Positions 12,006-24,168 of a stretch of DNA of 64,000 nt are shown here, piece by piece. The DNA is from Glandiceps talaboti (Eukaryota > Hemichordata > Enteropneusta > Spengelidae): the NCBI RefSeq assembly GCF_964340395.1, contig NC_135569.1, positions 9,593,540 through 9,657,539 of the forward strand, given 5' to 3'. The position numbers were made by a program, and so were the translations under genes. Positions within the stretch are counted from its first letter, which is position 1. Each line of letters opens with the position of its first letter. The notes below the pieces were generated by a model. The model was not told where the DNA came from. It ran no database searches and was given only the letters and a program-made list of their open reading frames with translations.

Positions 12006-12481
12006 TCTTTTGCGCACGTGTTCTTGTAGGCAGATACACCGTAGGGGAGCCAGGTCTTGTGCGACCACCTCCAATTGATCCAGAAAAGCCTGATGGCGAA
12101 CTTTTAGATTCCTGTGTTGATGATGTGCATAATCCATATACATTTGCGATATTTAGTGAGTATCGCTGCTATCCAGAATACTTGATAATCTTCAACAAGA
12201 ATGTCCATCAACCAAATCAAATATCACCGATGCCAAGGTCTTCTCCAGACCTAGTAAACCTCAAATCCTCGCTGGAAGCCCAACAACAGGCAACATGCAT
12301 CAATCTACAGCCGCAGTATACACGTGCAATACCTCCACCCTATCATCAATATTCAGGCAGTCAATATTATATACCAAATGTAGCTGGCCTACACGCCTTG
12401 CACATGCGCGGTAAAGCTTCACATTCTACTCCATCACAACCCCAACCCCTGGCTATTCTTCATTCAAACTATCCATATTGA

Positions 12482-13132
12482 TATGCGTATTAGCTAACAC
12501 CTCGTTAACAACACTAATCGAGATACAAATTCAAATACAAATATGCATTCAAATGTGACAATAACCCCCACGAAGTTAGGGGGCCTTTTATACCCGACAT
12601 TCCGCTTTAAAGGGAAATTCACCAAAGTTTGACTTGTATTGATTGATAAGATGTTTGAATATTGATTTATACCACTTATTGTATTTGATTATCATCTGTA
12701 TAACTTCAAACTAAATCTTTATGTCCGATTTTTCAAGTTCATGTATGTCGCCATATTGTCCATTTTGAGCTTCCCTCTGGCATTCATTTTGAGAAATCGT
12801 GACGTCATATCCTCCTAACCTTGTACTTGATATTGTCAGGCAATGACGTGCAGTAGTGGCCCGGGTTTGACCCCACAGATTGTGGAATACATACATTACT
12901 TGAACCTGCGTATTATCACCATTGTCCGTCTAGAAATATATCAAATTTGGAGAATTACTTGATCGCAAGAAATCATTAGTTATGGTAATGACTCATTGAT
13001 CTGAAGGTTCACAAAAACCTTCCCATTTCGTGCTATTTCCAAACGGAATTCGTAGATGAAGTTGTCATTAGAATTGACGCAGTACTTAGTGCTTGAAATA
13101 CCATGCCAATAGACAGACAGACAGACAGATAT

Positions 13133-13171
<39 letters not shown>

Positions 13172-14243
13172 TGGCAGGCAGGCACAGACAAGCTACATTA
13201 CCTCCATCCAAAAAGAATCATTGTTTTATTTTCCTTGTGATCTATACGTGGATTGAGTAATCAAAGATTATATTAAATCTTTGTGTAATAATTTGCTATT
13301 TTAGATTACATGGGTTTTTTCTTACAATCACCGATACAATATTCTCGGGTAGGAAATGATAAAGATTTCATACAAAAAACACAGCATGGAAATTAGAACT
13401 TTTTGGTATATGTGAGTCATTTATTGTAATAGTGTATACATGGCCATCGGCCCAAAATACAATCTGAAAACTACTTGCATACAATAGATAAAATGTAACA
13501 GGCTCATACAAGTAATGCTTTCTGACTCTTTTCTCAAGGAGAGTACATTGAATAGAAATGCAACCAGTCTTTGTTTTGTATACTCATCTTCAGAAAACAT
13601 TACTTCTATAAAGTTTGCATAAGTAGGAGCAAGTAAAAATAATGTGGAATGTACTTTTTATGATACTTATAAAAAAAATGACATTTTAAAAAGAAAATGG
13701 AACTTATCTGCAATCTCAACAAGTGTACAAATACGATTAATTATCTCTATATTGTTCTTCCTACTAGATTCAATTGTCAAACAATAAGACAAACACCTAC
13801 ACCGTGCCACCATCATGCGGTGATGACCCAATTTAACAGCAAATAAGTATTTATCAGGATTTAAATTAAATTTAAAAAATTTAAAATTTCTAAAATGCAA
13901 CAATTTACCAAGTGTTGACACCTCATATGCCATTTAGAGAACAAATGCATTTTAAATCTATTGACAACAGGTTTTACAAATAAATTTACATTTTGTACCT
14001 CTTGTGCAATCTATACTTCTGTAAGAAATATGTACTTAAGATATTGCCTAATTGCCTAATAAAATTAATGTAATTATGCAAATAAATAATCAATAGACAT
14101 TGTTATTATCAACGTAGAACTTTTGAAGTCTCCGTTGTTATTGTGTGTCCTGTAGATGTTTAGATATTCCCCTACTGCTGTGAAAGGTGACAATTTGTTT
14201 TTTTGTTGGAAATTTCAACACAGGGATGATTGTATTCGAAGTA
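12482..14243. other. Region between the two convergent CCCH-PARP genes
   Basis: This should hold both 3' UTRs. A minus-strand AATAAA (complement at about 13426-13431) is a possible polyadenylation signal for the minus-strand gene. A (CA)n run lies at 13136-13168 next to ACAG repeats. No coding exon seen. Confidence 0.4.
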
Positions 14244-15030
14244 CTAATGTGGATATACGTCAGCTGCTATGTAGTGTGTAAATGGATATACATGATTTGC
14301 GGGAGCAATGGCCTGAAGTTGTGGTTTTGTTTGGAATGCTGGAGACGAATTTGAACCTACCATAGGCATTGGTACAGCATGCAAAGATGGTAAGTAACAT
14401 TGACTAGTTGTACAAGGACAATGAAGGGGGTGAAGGGGTTGCACTGGTTGAGGTTGTTGGGGTAATGTAGGCTGGGGTTGTACGGGGGGAGGTTGATGGT
14501 AATGCAGTGGTTCATGTGTATGTTGATATATATTTGCTGTCGGTAGGGTGGTGTTCAGCGGTTGGTTGTTGGTCTGTTCTGTATGAAACGTTGGTATTTT
14601 CTCAGGTTCGTTGACCTTCTTGTTGTAAACTATCAAGTATGCTGGATAGCAGCGATTTTCACTGAAAATGGCAAATGTTCCAGGGGTAAGTATATTATCT
14701 ACACATGAATCATAGAGCTCTCTATAAGGTTTTTGGTAATCAAGTGGGGGTGGTCTTACAAGACCTGGCTGCCCTACTGTAACTCTACCTGCAAGAACAC
14801 GTGCCAAAAAGACAAACTGGCTTTGGCACATATTAGGGGGACTAAATTTGTAATTGAGACTCAGAGCAATATCTCTCGCAAAGTAAGCCCCTCTTCCATA
14901 TTTATCCTGTGTTCGGCTCAATCTGAAGTCGATGTTTTGATTACATATGGCCTCCACATTAATACTCTCTGTCCCATGGAATAGATATCTCTCATTGGTT
15001 ACGCCATTCTTCTCCATTGTTGTTTTTTCA
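14244..15030 (-). CDS. Exon 3: PARP catalytic core and C-terminal tail
   Basis: Acceptor TTTACACAG. Contains LFHGT, KYGRGAYFARD, PGLVRPPP and YPAYLIVY, then a low-complexity Pro/His/Gln tail to the stop. Confidence 0.88.
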
Positions 15031-18000
15031 CTGTGTAAATAAAATAAATAATTGTATCTCTGATCATTACTGTATTACATCCACAGCTAAACTACAGTAC
15101 TCGTCCGGCAATAACTCGCGGTCATTTATACCCCCCCCCTTCTTCTTATTTCAACCAGTTTTACCTGTTTCATATTATTTTGTATTTTTCTTTATGACTG
15201 TTACATTAAAGGGTGCTATTAATTTCAAATAATTTTGATGACTATGACGTTTGAGATATTGGGGCTTACTCTGCAAACTGCAAATATATGCCTTTGTTAA
15301 ATCTCTTTGGGTGAATGAATTTCCACAATAACATGGTCATTCGGAACTATCTGTTCGATACACAGCATAGTGTTTGGCTAGAGTTCAGGGTATATGTTGA
15401 AAATGTATTGTCTGTTGAATGATGCTTTTAAACTCTAGATCTCACTTAGGGATCTAGAGACCACACTTGACCGAGTACTGTATACACTGTAGTTCTTTGA
15501 CACTGCCATCTAAAGGAAGGGCAGTTAGACAGCGACGTAATTAGGAATCTCTGTTTCAGTAAAAGCTTAAAGTAGACAGGATTTTGCATTTGACATTTTC
15601 GTGTACATTGCTAGCTTTATTCCATAACAACAATACTCCATCATCAACCCATGACATTTGGTATTGTTGGGGTTCATAAGACGATTCTAACAAGAGACAT
15701 CTGTGCATCACTATTAAAACATACTCACCAAACATACCGTGTCCACAGTTTTTGGTTTTGGATGCGATACACCTCCAAGACATTTTGCCTATGATGTATG
15801 TCAATGTGATCCATGACTCTTTGACATTCAATTGACAATGGATGCAAAAGTACTTTGATATGACTGACACCATCATTTATCAATGACCAATTATCAGGGT
15901 AGTTGTGGGCATGCGCATGCCTAGTTGTACTGTCATCTAATGGCAACGATCTAAAGAATGTGAATAAACCAGCAGTCTCTCAATACAGTTGAACACACGT
16001 GGCAAACGAATCGGTAACAATATCATAGAACAAAATTAACACATGAATAATGAAAGCTTGTTTATTGGTCAGTCAAAGTTCCCCGTCTTGTTTTTGTCCT
16101 TTCTTTGAAAATACATATAACAGAATCTGTACTTGTACTGGTATATTCGCATGTGAACTCTCATAATGTACTAAAATCCCACCTTGCATAGCTTAGGGCT
16201 CCTGTACTTAATTCTATGTTTGTCTTCGTCATACCTAGACTTCTAACACTCGTCTTGACAGTTTTGTATTTTATCTTTAATACTACGATTTTGTTGTTGA
16301 AATACAATTAAAATATGGTGTTCGATGTACGTTCGATGACTCCGAAGTCGAATGGATTATATTTTTGTGTTCGAATGCTTTGTGAGTATCATGCGTTCTG
16401 TATAGAATGTGCACTGTACATGCTGATTATCATATCCCATGTATGGTATACGTTATGTATGTGCACACAATTAGTAATAAATAAATAAATATTTCAAAAG
16501 GTTTTTTTTAGGAATACGACAAAATATAATCCTCATCTGAATACAGGCTACGTCATACCTTAAAAACGATGGGTTTGTCCAAGCAACCTGACTGCTATAC
16601 CATATCTCTATTATTATTTAAATACAAATGAATTTGTACAATATAGGTGATAGTACCATTGGTGGAACTTTGAAATGCCCACCACGGGGAAACTCCTGTA
16701 GTGAGATTCAGCAGGGGCTGTAAGGGGGAATTAAGACGTGGTTACTATAAGCAATATTCTTACCTCTGGTTGGAATTGACAGGAATGCTCTCACTATTCT
16801 CACATGGACAGGTAGGTTTGCATATTCCTTTATGCTTTTTGTCAGTCATCATGTCACATTGTGTACTGGCATCTTTGTATAGAGTTGCAAACCTTTCATG
16901 TTCAGAAGGTTGATATGGCTGGAGTGTCTTAGTGTTTAATTTATCTTGTAGGATACTATCACAGGCGTAAGGTGTTGATTCGTCATTTTGTAAGTACCAC
17001 AAGGATTGGCCTGTTGCTTGTAGTGCACTACCACCGAGAGGAATTGACTCAGAAAGCTGGGGCGTCACGAAGGCCATGTCTTGGTTTGCATACGTGTCCA
17101 ACTGAGTCTGTTTTACGTCGTTTTCTATGCTGTCCTCACTCATTGTGTCCAATGGCACATCTGTCTGTTCTTGGTGTATTGCCGGTACCATCTCAAAGTG
17201 TTTAGGAAATAGTCTGCGCTGGCCATCTTCTTTAATATGTCCAATATCTAGGCAAACATCTGGTGTGATTAGATTACTGGATTTTTGTAAATCAGCTTCC
17301 GTTTTTGTAAATACCAGTTCAGTTTCACTTTCTCCTCCTCCTCCTCCTGCTTCTTGGTAAGGTTGGTGTTGCCATAGTTGCTCTCTTGAATCGAATAGCT
17401 CTAGTTCCTTCAGAATCAGCTCAATGCATTTCTCTGGACTGTAGTCATCTTCTTTGTTAATCACCTTTTCCTGTTTACATGTTAGCTGATGGTTATGTTG
17501 AAGTTGTGGATGCTGCTGACTGTGTAGTATTTGAGAGTAATTACTAGCTTGTAGTGGTGCCAATTCTTCTTGTTGGGTGGACTTTTTATCAGCTCCGTCA
17601 GCGTCCTCCGTTCCTGAACGATTCTCATGATTTTCTGTCACTTTTGCATATTCTAACCATGTGATTGTATCTTGTGTGGCATGGTCTTCATTTTCCAAAT
17701 TTCCTGATATCTCACCTTTTGGGTTCTCAGTGCATTTGTCGTTATACTTTTGCTGAGTTGCTGGCTCTCTTTCTGGCTCACATTCTTGTCGTTGATTTTG
17801 TTGTAGTTTTAGCTGCTCCTGCTGTTGTCTTTCAATGTTTTCTTTGGATTGTTGTACCGCCAAACCTTTGATTTTAATACTTCCTAACTCATTGTGTGAT
17901 ATTGTCTCTATTCCGTCTCCTGTATCTTGCACAACGTGGACTTTCACTTCTGTATTTCCTGATACATTATCTTCGAGCTTCTTCAAGTGGCTGTGGTGTA

Positions 18001-20659
18001 TTTCATCCTTATCTCCAGGCTCTTCAGGAACATCAGTAGTCAACTGATCAGACTGACTATCATTGCAAATAGTCAGTAGGTTTGAAAATATGAAATCTTG
18101 CTTGCCATCGGTGTTTGCATCTTTCTCGTCACAGACAACCAAACCATACTTTTCCAGGACAAGTAGATGTTTTCTGCATATGAAATGAGACAATTTACAT
18201 ATGTCGTTCTCACATTTAATTCCTGTCATTACAAACTCTTTGCATAAATGAATGTCCTGACATGAAGAATCACTACAGCCAGCTACGGAGTTGTACTTCA
18301 TACAGGTATGTAGGAGACTCTGACGAACTGTTTGACGTATGTAATTCTCATCACTCGAATCCAGCTTCAATTTTTCCAGGATCTTGGCATTTTCTGCTGT
18401 CTTAAAGGCATGGGACAAAGAACACCTGTTTCCGTTTTTACAAACACCATTTAGGAACGCCAAGCAAAAATGGAAATATGGACAATTTTTCTTTTCACAC
18501 ATCTTTTGGGTTAGGTACAGGTGACATATTTGTACCTTGCCTTTGTAGCTACTTTGTTTATGCTTCCCCTCAACTGTATTGCACTGCTGAGTCGGGTTCT
18601 GTTCAATGTTGACCTGTTGCTGTGCCATGTCACATCCAAATGCTTCCTGTGCTTGACTAACTGGAAGTTCTATCTGTTGACTCTTGTCAGAGTGTTTACA
18701 ATTGCAATTTGATTTAGTTACAGATAACATCATAGGGTCGTGCAGAGGTGTGTTAATAGTTGGTTCTTTACCATTCTGTTCTGTCAATTCCTCTGTTTTA
18801 TCACCTGTTACTGGTTTGATTTCTTTCATGGTATTCTTTTGGTCTACTCCTCTATGTTCCTTGCTTGAACCAGCCATTTTTGAACTTTCCATCTTGATGC
18901 CATCTATCATAATACAACTTGTGCTGACAATGTTTTCTTCTGTTCGTTGGCGTGCTTCGTGTTTTAAAGCCTTACTTGTAGTTTCTCTACAGTCAAGTGT
19001 ACTTTCTCCAGAGTCAGATATTTCTTCTGTATTACCTGCATCTTTGGTGCTTGACTTATCCTCCACCAGGCTTATCGCGTTTGACTTATCCAATGATTTA
19101 TCATGATGTTCTGGTTCCTTTGATTTGTTGGAGAGTTCAAAATGAAAATCATCACCTCTTTCAGCTACAAGTATGTTTGAAAAAATGACCTGGCGTTCTT
19201 TGTCATTGTTTACGTTATACACAGACTGTTTGTCACCACCACCAACAGCCAGTCCGTATTTTTCAAGAATGAGGAGATGCTTTTCCTGTATGAAATGTGC
19301 TAACTTACAGGTATCCTTTTCACATCTAATTCTTGTCATTACAAAATCCTTACATAAATGAATGTTCATACATAACGTGTCACCACATCCAGCTGCAGAG
19401 TTGTACTTCATACAGATATGTGGGAGACTCTGACAAACTCTCTGCCGTATGAAACATTCATCACTTCCATCTAGCTTCAATTTCTTCAGGATATTAGCGT
19501 TTTCTGCTGTCTTAAATGAATGTGATAATGAACATAATTCTCTGTTTTTACAAACACCGTTTAGAAATCTCAAACAAATGTGGATATGTGGACAGTTCTT
19601 TCTTTTGCACGTCATCTTGGTTACATACATATCACATATTTGTACCATTCCCTTGCTGTATTTTCCTTTCAATTCATCTTTTTGTATTTTCTGTTGGTCT
19701 CCAACTGGCACCTGAATACCTTTATTCTCATCATTGTGGTCAGATTTCATGAAGACCTCATTGGGCAGACACTGTTGTTGTTCTAGTGACCGAGACGCCT
19801 GTTTTAGTGATATTCCACTTTGTTTGTTTACTACATGTTGTTTTCTCAGATTTCCTGATTCTGATACATGTTCATCATCCCTTGAAGAAATGGTCCTTTC
19901 TTGCTTGTTTGCTTGTCTTATATTTTCTTGTATGACCTCAGGAATTGGTTTGTCCAGCAGATCAGCATTGGACTGCCTTCCAACATAGCATTGTTGCTTA
20001 TCAATGGTCGTTTTCTCTGTAGAAAGCGTGCTCTGCTTTGCATGATAAGACCATCTATCAGTAACGAGTATGTGTGATAATATACGCAGACGGTTCTTAT
20101 GTGGATCAGGAAAAGCCAATTGATATTGTTCTAGAATAGTCAGATATTTTTTGTATATAGTGCATATGCTGTGTTCTAAATGACAGGTTCCTCCTATACA
20201 TTTCTTTCCAGTTACAACAAGATCTTTGCATATGTGAAGATCTCTACATAAATCATTCTTACAACCATCAATTGAGTTGTACTTAATGCACACATGTGGA
20301 AGGCACTGACAGATAATTCTTCGAACCGCCTTCTCACCACTCGAGCTAAGTTTTAATATCTTGAGGACCTTAGCGTTTTTCTTGGCTTTAAATTGATGGG
20401 ACAGCGGACAAGAGTCTTCATTCTTACAGGACCCATTTAGGAAGTCTATACAAATATGAATATAAGGGCACAGTGGAACCTGGCATTGTTTTCCATTCCA
20501 GCACGAATCGCAAAATCTTACAGTTCCTTTGCAATATTTTAAGAGTGCTTCTTCGTTGAGTTCTTGATGGGCCTGTTGACAGAGTTTTCGTTGATGTTGA
20601 TTGGATGATTTAGAAAACGACAATGATGAGTATGTTTTCTGTAGATTACACGCCATCAT
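14244..20659 (-). CDS. Twelve-finger CCCH/PARP protein, ZAP/PARP12-like, 3 exons
   Basis: Predicted about 1634-residue protein. Exons on the minus strand: 20659-16764, 15950-15729, 15030-14244; junctions are AG|GTAAGA with CTTTAG, and G|GTGAGT with TTACACAG, all in phase. Three copies of a four-CCCH module lie at about residues 43-181, 334-471 and 704-841. Each has spacings C-x8-C-x4-C-x3-H, C-x7-C-x5-C-x3-H, C-x8-C-x4-C-x3-H and C-x9-C-x4-C-x3-H, with a helical LKxLKL insert between fingers 2 and 3, as in the RNA-binding head of ZAP and PARP12. Long charged, Gln-rich linkers follow. No WWE domain is evident. The PARP domain spans exons 2-3: YPDNW, YRIQNQKLW, LFHGT (His about 1391), KYGRGAYFA (Tyr about 1422), and FAIFSENRCYPAYLIVY near the end. 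Family members of this type are mono-ADP-ribosyltransferases. The tail is rich in Pro, His and Gln. Role inferred: RNA-guided ADP-ribosylation, probably antiviral. The start is the first ATG of the open frame. Confidence 0.88.
15729..15950 (-). CDS. Exon 2: start of the PARP catalytic domain
   Basis: Bounded by CATTCTTTAG and G|GTGAGTAT. Encodes NYPDNW...YRIQNQKLWTRY, the N-terminal helix/strand part of the PARP fold. Confidence 0.85.
16764..20659 (-). CDS. Exon 1: triple CCCH module and linkers
   Basis: A 3.9-kb exon. Modules 2 and 3 are closer to each other (shared FLNGVCKN, SLSH.FKTAENA, CMKYNS.AGC) than to module 1, so the last duplication joined 2 and 3. All twelve CCCH sets are intact. 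Donor CAGAG|GTAAGAAT. Confidence 0.88.
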
Positions 20660-20706
20660 TTGTGAAACCAAGCTTGTATATTAATTTGTACAGACAACGC
20701 ACACTC

Positions 20707-20806
20707 CTTTCTCCTCCTCCTCCTCCTCCTCCTCCTCCTTCTTCTCCTCCTTCTTCTCCTTCTTCTTCTTGTTCTTCTTCTTCTTCTTCTTCTTCTTCCA
20801 CGGGTG
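20707..20806. repeat. Polypurine/polypyrimidine triplet tract at the gene's 5' end
   Basis: CTC/TTC repeats lie about 50-150 bp upstream of the ATG of the twelve-finger gene. They create an upstream minus-strand ORF (poly-Glu/Gly, ending at 20646) that overlaps the main start. It could lower translation if transcribed, but I do not regard it as a protein. Confidence 0.7.
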
Positions 20807-20859
20807 AAAGGCCTAGTATGCCAGGATCCACTGTTGTGATGGTGTTTACAGAGTAACCA

Positions 20860-21505
20860 TTTTTGTCCACGCTTCCATTATATTGGTACAAATCGAGCTT
20901 TCCCTCAGTTTTCTCGTCTATGGCAACTCTCTGATATCATAAATCACGTAATCGCATCAGATCTGAGAACAGTTTGTCATCCTTAAGAGAAAGTGAAAAT
21001 GGTTTTTACAGTAATAAAGCAGCCAAAAACCTTAGCTGTACACAATAGGGAACTTGCACACCCGTCATGTTGAATGTTGTATCATGGGAAATGTGACAAT
21101 AACTACTAATTAGTTTTGTAAACAGTGTTGATATTGGTTGTAACCACACATATTCAATTCATAGTTACCATGACAACTGCACCCTCTTTGATACATATGA
21201 AATTATAGACATTGGAGCAAATCACTCTCCAAAATTAAATTTTTGTTTCAGTTGATGAGAAAAATAGTCTCCATTGACAGTAGACATGGCTATCTCACAT
21301 AATATAATGTTTTCCAATTAATGTTGCAGACTCTTGTTTGAAGATTTACACGGTCGAATAAACAACAATGCTGTATGGACACTACATCTCAATTATTTCA
21401 ATATGGCTTCATTAAAAATTAAAAAAACTAATCCAATATATATAATTGACTTGCATTAAATGCAATTCAATTATTAATGGAAAATGCTGGTCATTCTCTC
21501 ATATT
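20860..21505. other. Upstream region of the twelve-finger gene
   Basis: AT-rich, with no ORF or motif that I can name; the promoter is presumably within it. Confidence 0.3.
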
Positions 21506-21510
21506 ACCAT

Positions 21511-21809
21511 GTACATACATACATACATACATACATACATACATACATACCCACATACATACATACATACATACATACATACATACATACATACATACAT
21601 ACATACCCACATACATACATACCCACATACATACATACATACATACATACATACATACATACATACATACATACATACATACCCACATACATACATACCC
21701 ACATACATACATACATACATACATACATACATACATACATACATACATACATACATACATACATACACACACAGAGACAGATACATACAGATACACAGAC
21801 ACAGACAGA

Positions 21810-21840
<31 letters not shown>

Positions 21841-21841
21841 G
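21511..21841. repeat. (CATA)n microsatellite with CA and CG ends
   Basis: About 260 bp of ACATACAT with periodic CCAC interruptions (about 21550, 21606, 21623, 21682, 21699), then ACAGACAG, (CA)n and (GC)n. All ORFs in it are artefacts. Confidence 0.95.
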
Positions 21842-21844
21842 TAT

Positions 21845-22655
21845 GATGTTTCTGTGACCCTTATCATGTGGATAACCACCTGAGGAAGATTCACGATTCT
21901 ACTAAATGAAAAAGTGGAAATTACACAGAATAGCAAGGAATTGACACAGCGATTCAAATAGCCCCGCAGAGGTTTTAATATCACCGCCATCTGGGGTAGG
22001 GGTGACATGCGATATTTGCAGTAATTGCTGTAATACCGTCATGGTAATACGGGAGAGACGAGCAGTGTACAATATCCGTGATACCTTCACCTTGTCTCTG
22101 TCATAAGTATGGCATACAGGTATTGTACGTGCACACAGGTATTGATCAGTCAAAAAGTACTCCCATAAATGGTACACACACTATTAACCAGAACTGGGTA
22201 TGTTACATGACATAATTCCTATTAATATACAAACCTCATGTCATAGCTATTGAACACAATAATTCTGTAATTACAGGGACGGAAATGGACGTATGCCTTA
22301 CCTCAATGTACAAGTGGTTCGTTTCATCACCTCTATTGCTTTCTTTTTTGTGATATACTTCCTGAAAAGGGTCTCTTTACACGCCGTGGTATTTCCGGTA
22401 TATTATACATAGTACGTGGGTTATTCAACACAATACTCTAGTTTGGATTCGTATTACCACTGTAAAACCTAATCAATCACTCTATACCAAGTAGCCATGG
22501 CAATACACAATTCCCCACAGAATTACAACAAAACAAGTCCTGGTGACCCAAAACACTTTAGCGCATGCTCATCAGCCACCCCAACACCAATTACTACTGG
22601 AGTAAAGGAGTAACTGGTACTGTCACGATTGATTGCATTTGGGTTGTGTTATACT
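21845..22655. other. Non-coding stretch between microsatellites
   Basis: No gene, repeat or RNA recognised. Confidence 0.3.
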
Positions 22656-22659
22656 TTGC

Positions 22660-22810
22660 CTGTTTGTTTGTTTGTTTGTTTGTTTGTTTGTTTGTTTGTT
22701 TGTCTGTCTGACTTCCTGTCTGTCTCTCTGTCTGTCTGTCTGTCTGTCTGTCTCTGTGTATGTATGTATGTATGTATGTATGTATGTATGTATGTATGTA
22801 TGTATGTATG

Positions 22811-22842
<32 letters not shown>

Positions 22843-23011
22843 CTATGTATGTATGTATGTATGTATGTATGTATGTATGTATGCATGCATGCATGTATGT
22901 ATGTATGTATGTATGTATGTATGTATACATACATACATACATACATACATATACATACATACATACATACATACATACATACATACATGCATACATACAT
23001 ACTTTACATAC

Positions 23012-23043
<32 letters not shown>

Positions 23044-23088
23044 CATACATACATACGTACGTACGTACATACATACATACATACATAC

Positions 23089-23120
<32 letters not shown>

Positions 23121-23185
23121 CATACATACATACATACATACAGACAGACAGACAGACAGACATACATACATGCATATATACATAC

Positions 23186-23217
<32 letters not shown>

Positions 23218-23246
23218 CATACATACATACATACATACATACATAC
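22660..23246. repeat. Compound tetranucleotide microsatellite with inverted halves
   Basis: (TTTG)n, (TGTC)n, then (GTAT)n to about 22925, then (ATAC)n to 23246. The last two are complementary, so the array is a large inverted repeat turning over at about 22925. TTTACATAC interruptions recur in the second half. Confidence 0.95.
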
Positions 23247-23460
23247 TTTTATCTTGAACCTATTCATTGTGCATGTTGTACACACGCAAATTTTAATACA
23301 CAAAACATGTTTTAATTCATGAATAAATTAGTGCCAGTTATCATAATAACTCTGTCGACCTCTTAAACATTTTAAGTTGGAACGTGATAACTACAGACCT
23401 CTAATATATAATAGTATAATGGTTTGATGAATATCAAAGTCTTTGTATGAATAATAAACT

Positions 23461-24160
23461 TGAATAATAATAATAAACTTTATTGCAACCTTATCTATTA
23501 TTTTAGATATCAGTATAGTACAATAAAGTAAAAAGAAAATGCTTGTATTGACCATACACAAAAAAGAGAGTAGTTTCACAATGTGAAAATCAACATAATA
23601 AAATATGTAAATGTAATTGTCGAATGTATATCACGAGGCAGCTGGTATATTTTTGTTCAAGTGGTGTTCTTGAATTTTGAATCCTTGTTGAATAAATTTG
23701 CTTATTTCAACTAGTTTATTTGTGTCTTTTATTTTGAGAATCTTTATGAGATTATCCATGCTTGAACCTGAATATATATTTAATTTGTTAAAGAGTTCTT
23801 TCCATTCATTTTGATATCCCGTACAGCGTAATAAGAAATGCTCCTCGTCTTCTATTTCACCTTGTTTACATACAGGGTATGTCCTGCTTGATAAGGTGGT
23901 GTTTGTGTATCTTCCAGTTTCTATATGTAAAATATGTGCACTAATTCTAAGTTTTGTCATTGCTGATCTGTATTGTGGGTTTTTAATGTCTTCTAAATAG
24001 TTTTCAAAGTTCATATCCGTTTTAATTTGTCTATATGTACGTAGTTTATTTTTATATTGTTTGTCCTTGTATAATGTAACGTAGCTGTAACATAACACTT
24101 TCCTTGTCACGTTTGACATCAAACTAACCACAAAATGTAAGCTTTTCGTCGGGTTCCTTG
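23461..24160 (-). mobile_element. 5'-truncated LINE, reverse-transcriptase C-terminal end
   Basis: A minus-strand frame (24167-23631) contains LRTYRQIKTD, LRISAHILHIETGRY and then C-x2-C...EDEEHFLLRC. That is the standard tail of CR1-type LINE ORF2 (two motifs after the RT, with a CCHC-like knuckle). It is followed by a 3' UTR and a (TTATTA)n tail at 23461-23482, with AATAAA just before. The 5' part is missing. It begins within a few bases of the stop codon of the glycosyltransferase on the same strand. Confidence 0.85.
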
Positions 24161-24168
24161 ATGCCAAA

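Larger units (their letters stand above)
10216..12481 (+). pseudogene. CCCH zinc-finger/PARP gene, catalytic domain broken
   Basis: Member of the ZAP/PARP12/TIPARP-like group. Exon 1 (10216-11267) starts at ATG and encodes four CCCH fingers (about residues 23-140, spacings C-x7-9-C-x4-5-C-x3-H), a variable linker, a poly-Gln tract (CAG/CAA, about 11019-11112) and the start of the PARP fold (YRIRNPVLWERYQ). The donor GTAGGT at 11268 joins in phase to exon 2 at 11786, giving YQFERAMMEKYG, then LFHGT with the NAD-binding His. The frame stops at TAA 12003-12005, right after KFSPPN. Alignment with the paralogue at 14.2-20.7 kb shows that the remaining 12006-12481 is homologous (ARVLVGRYTVGEPGLVRPPP, FAIFSEYRCYPEYLI) but in another frame after one missing base. 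The glycine-rich KYGRGAYFA of the paralogue is KYGSAAYFA here. I read this as a decayed ADP-ribosyltransferase. A truncated CCCH protein of about 424 residues could still be made and bind RNA. Sequencing error would have to explain both a stop and an indel. Confidence 0.75.

Noticed and set aside
12002-12030. A 28-bp mini-intron (GTAATC...TTGTAG) that might bypass the premature stop
   Set aside because: Too short for splicing and its removal does not restore the frame used by the downstream PARP segment.
18684-19106. 140-codon plus-strand ORF
   Set aside because: Antisense shadow of the twelve-finger exon; its composition follows the complementary coding strand.
20646-20891. 81-codon poly-Glu/Gly ORF upstream of the twelve-finger gene
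   Set aside because: Triplet repeat in the 5' flank; at most an upstream ORF.
21446-23322. Many Tyr/His/Thr/Ile or Cys/Met/Val/Tyr repeat ORFs in several frames
   Set aside because: Translations of tetranucleotide microsatellites.
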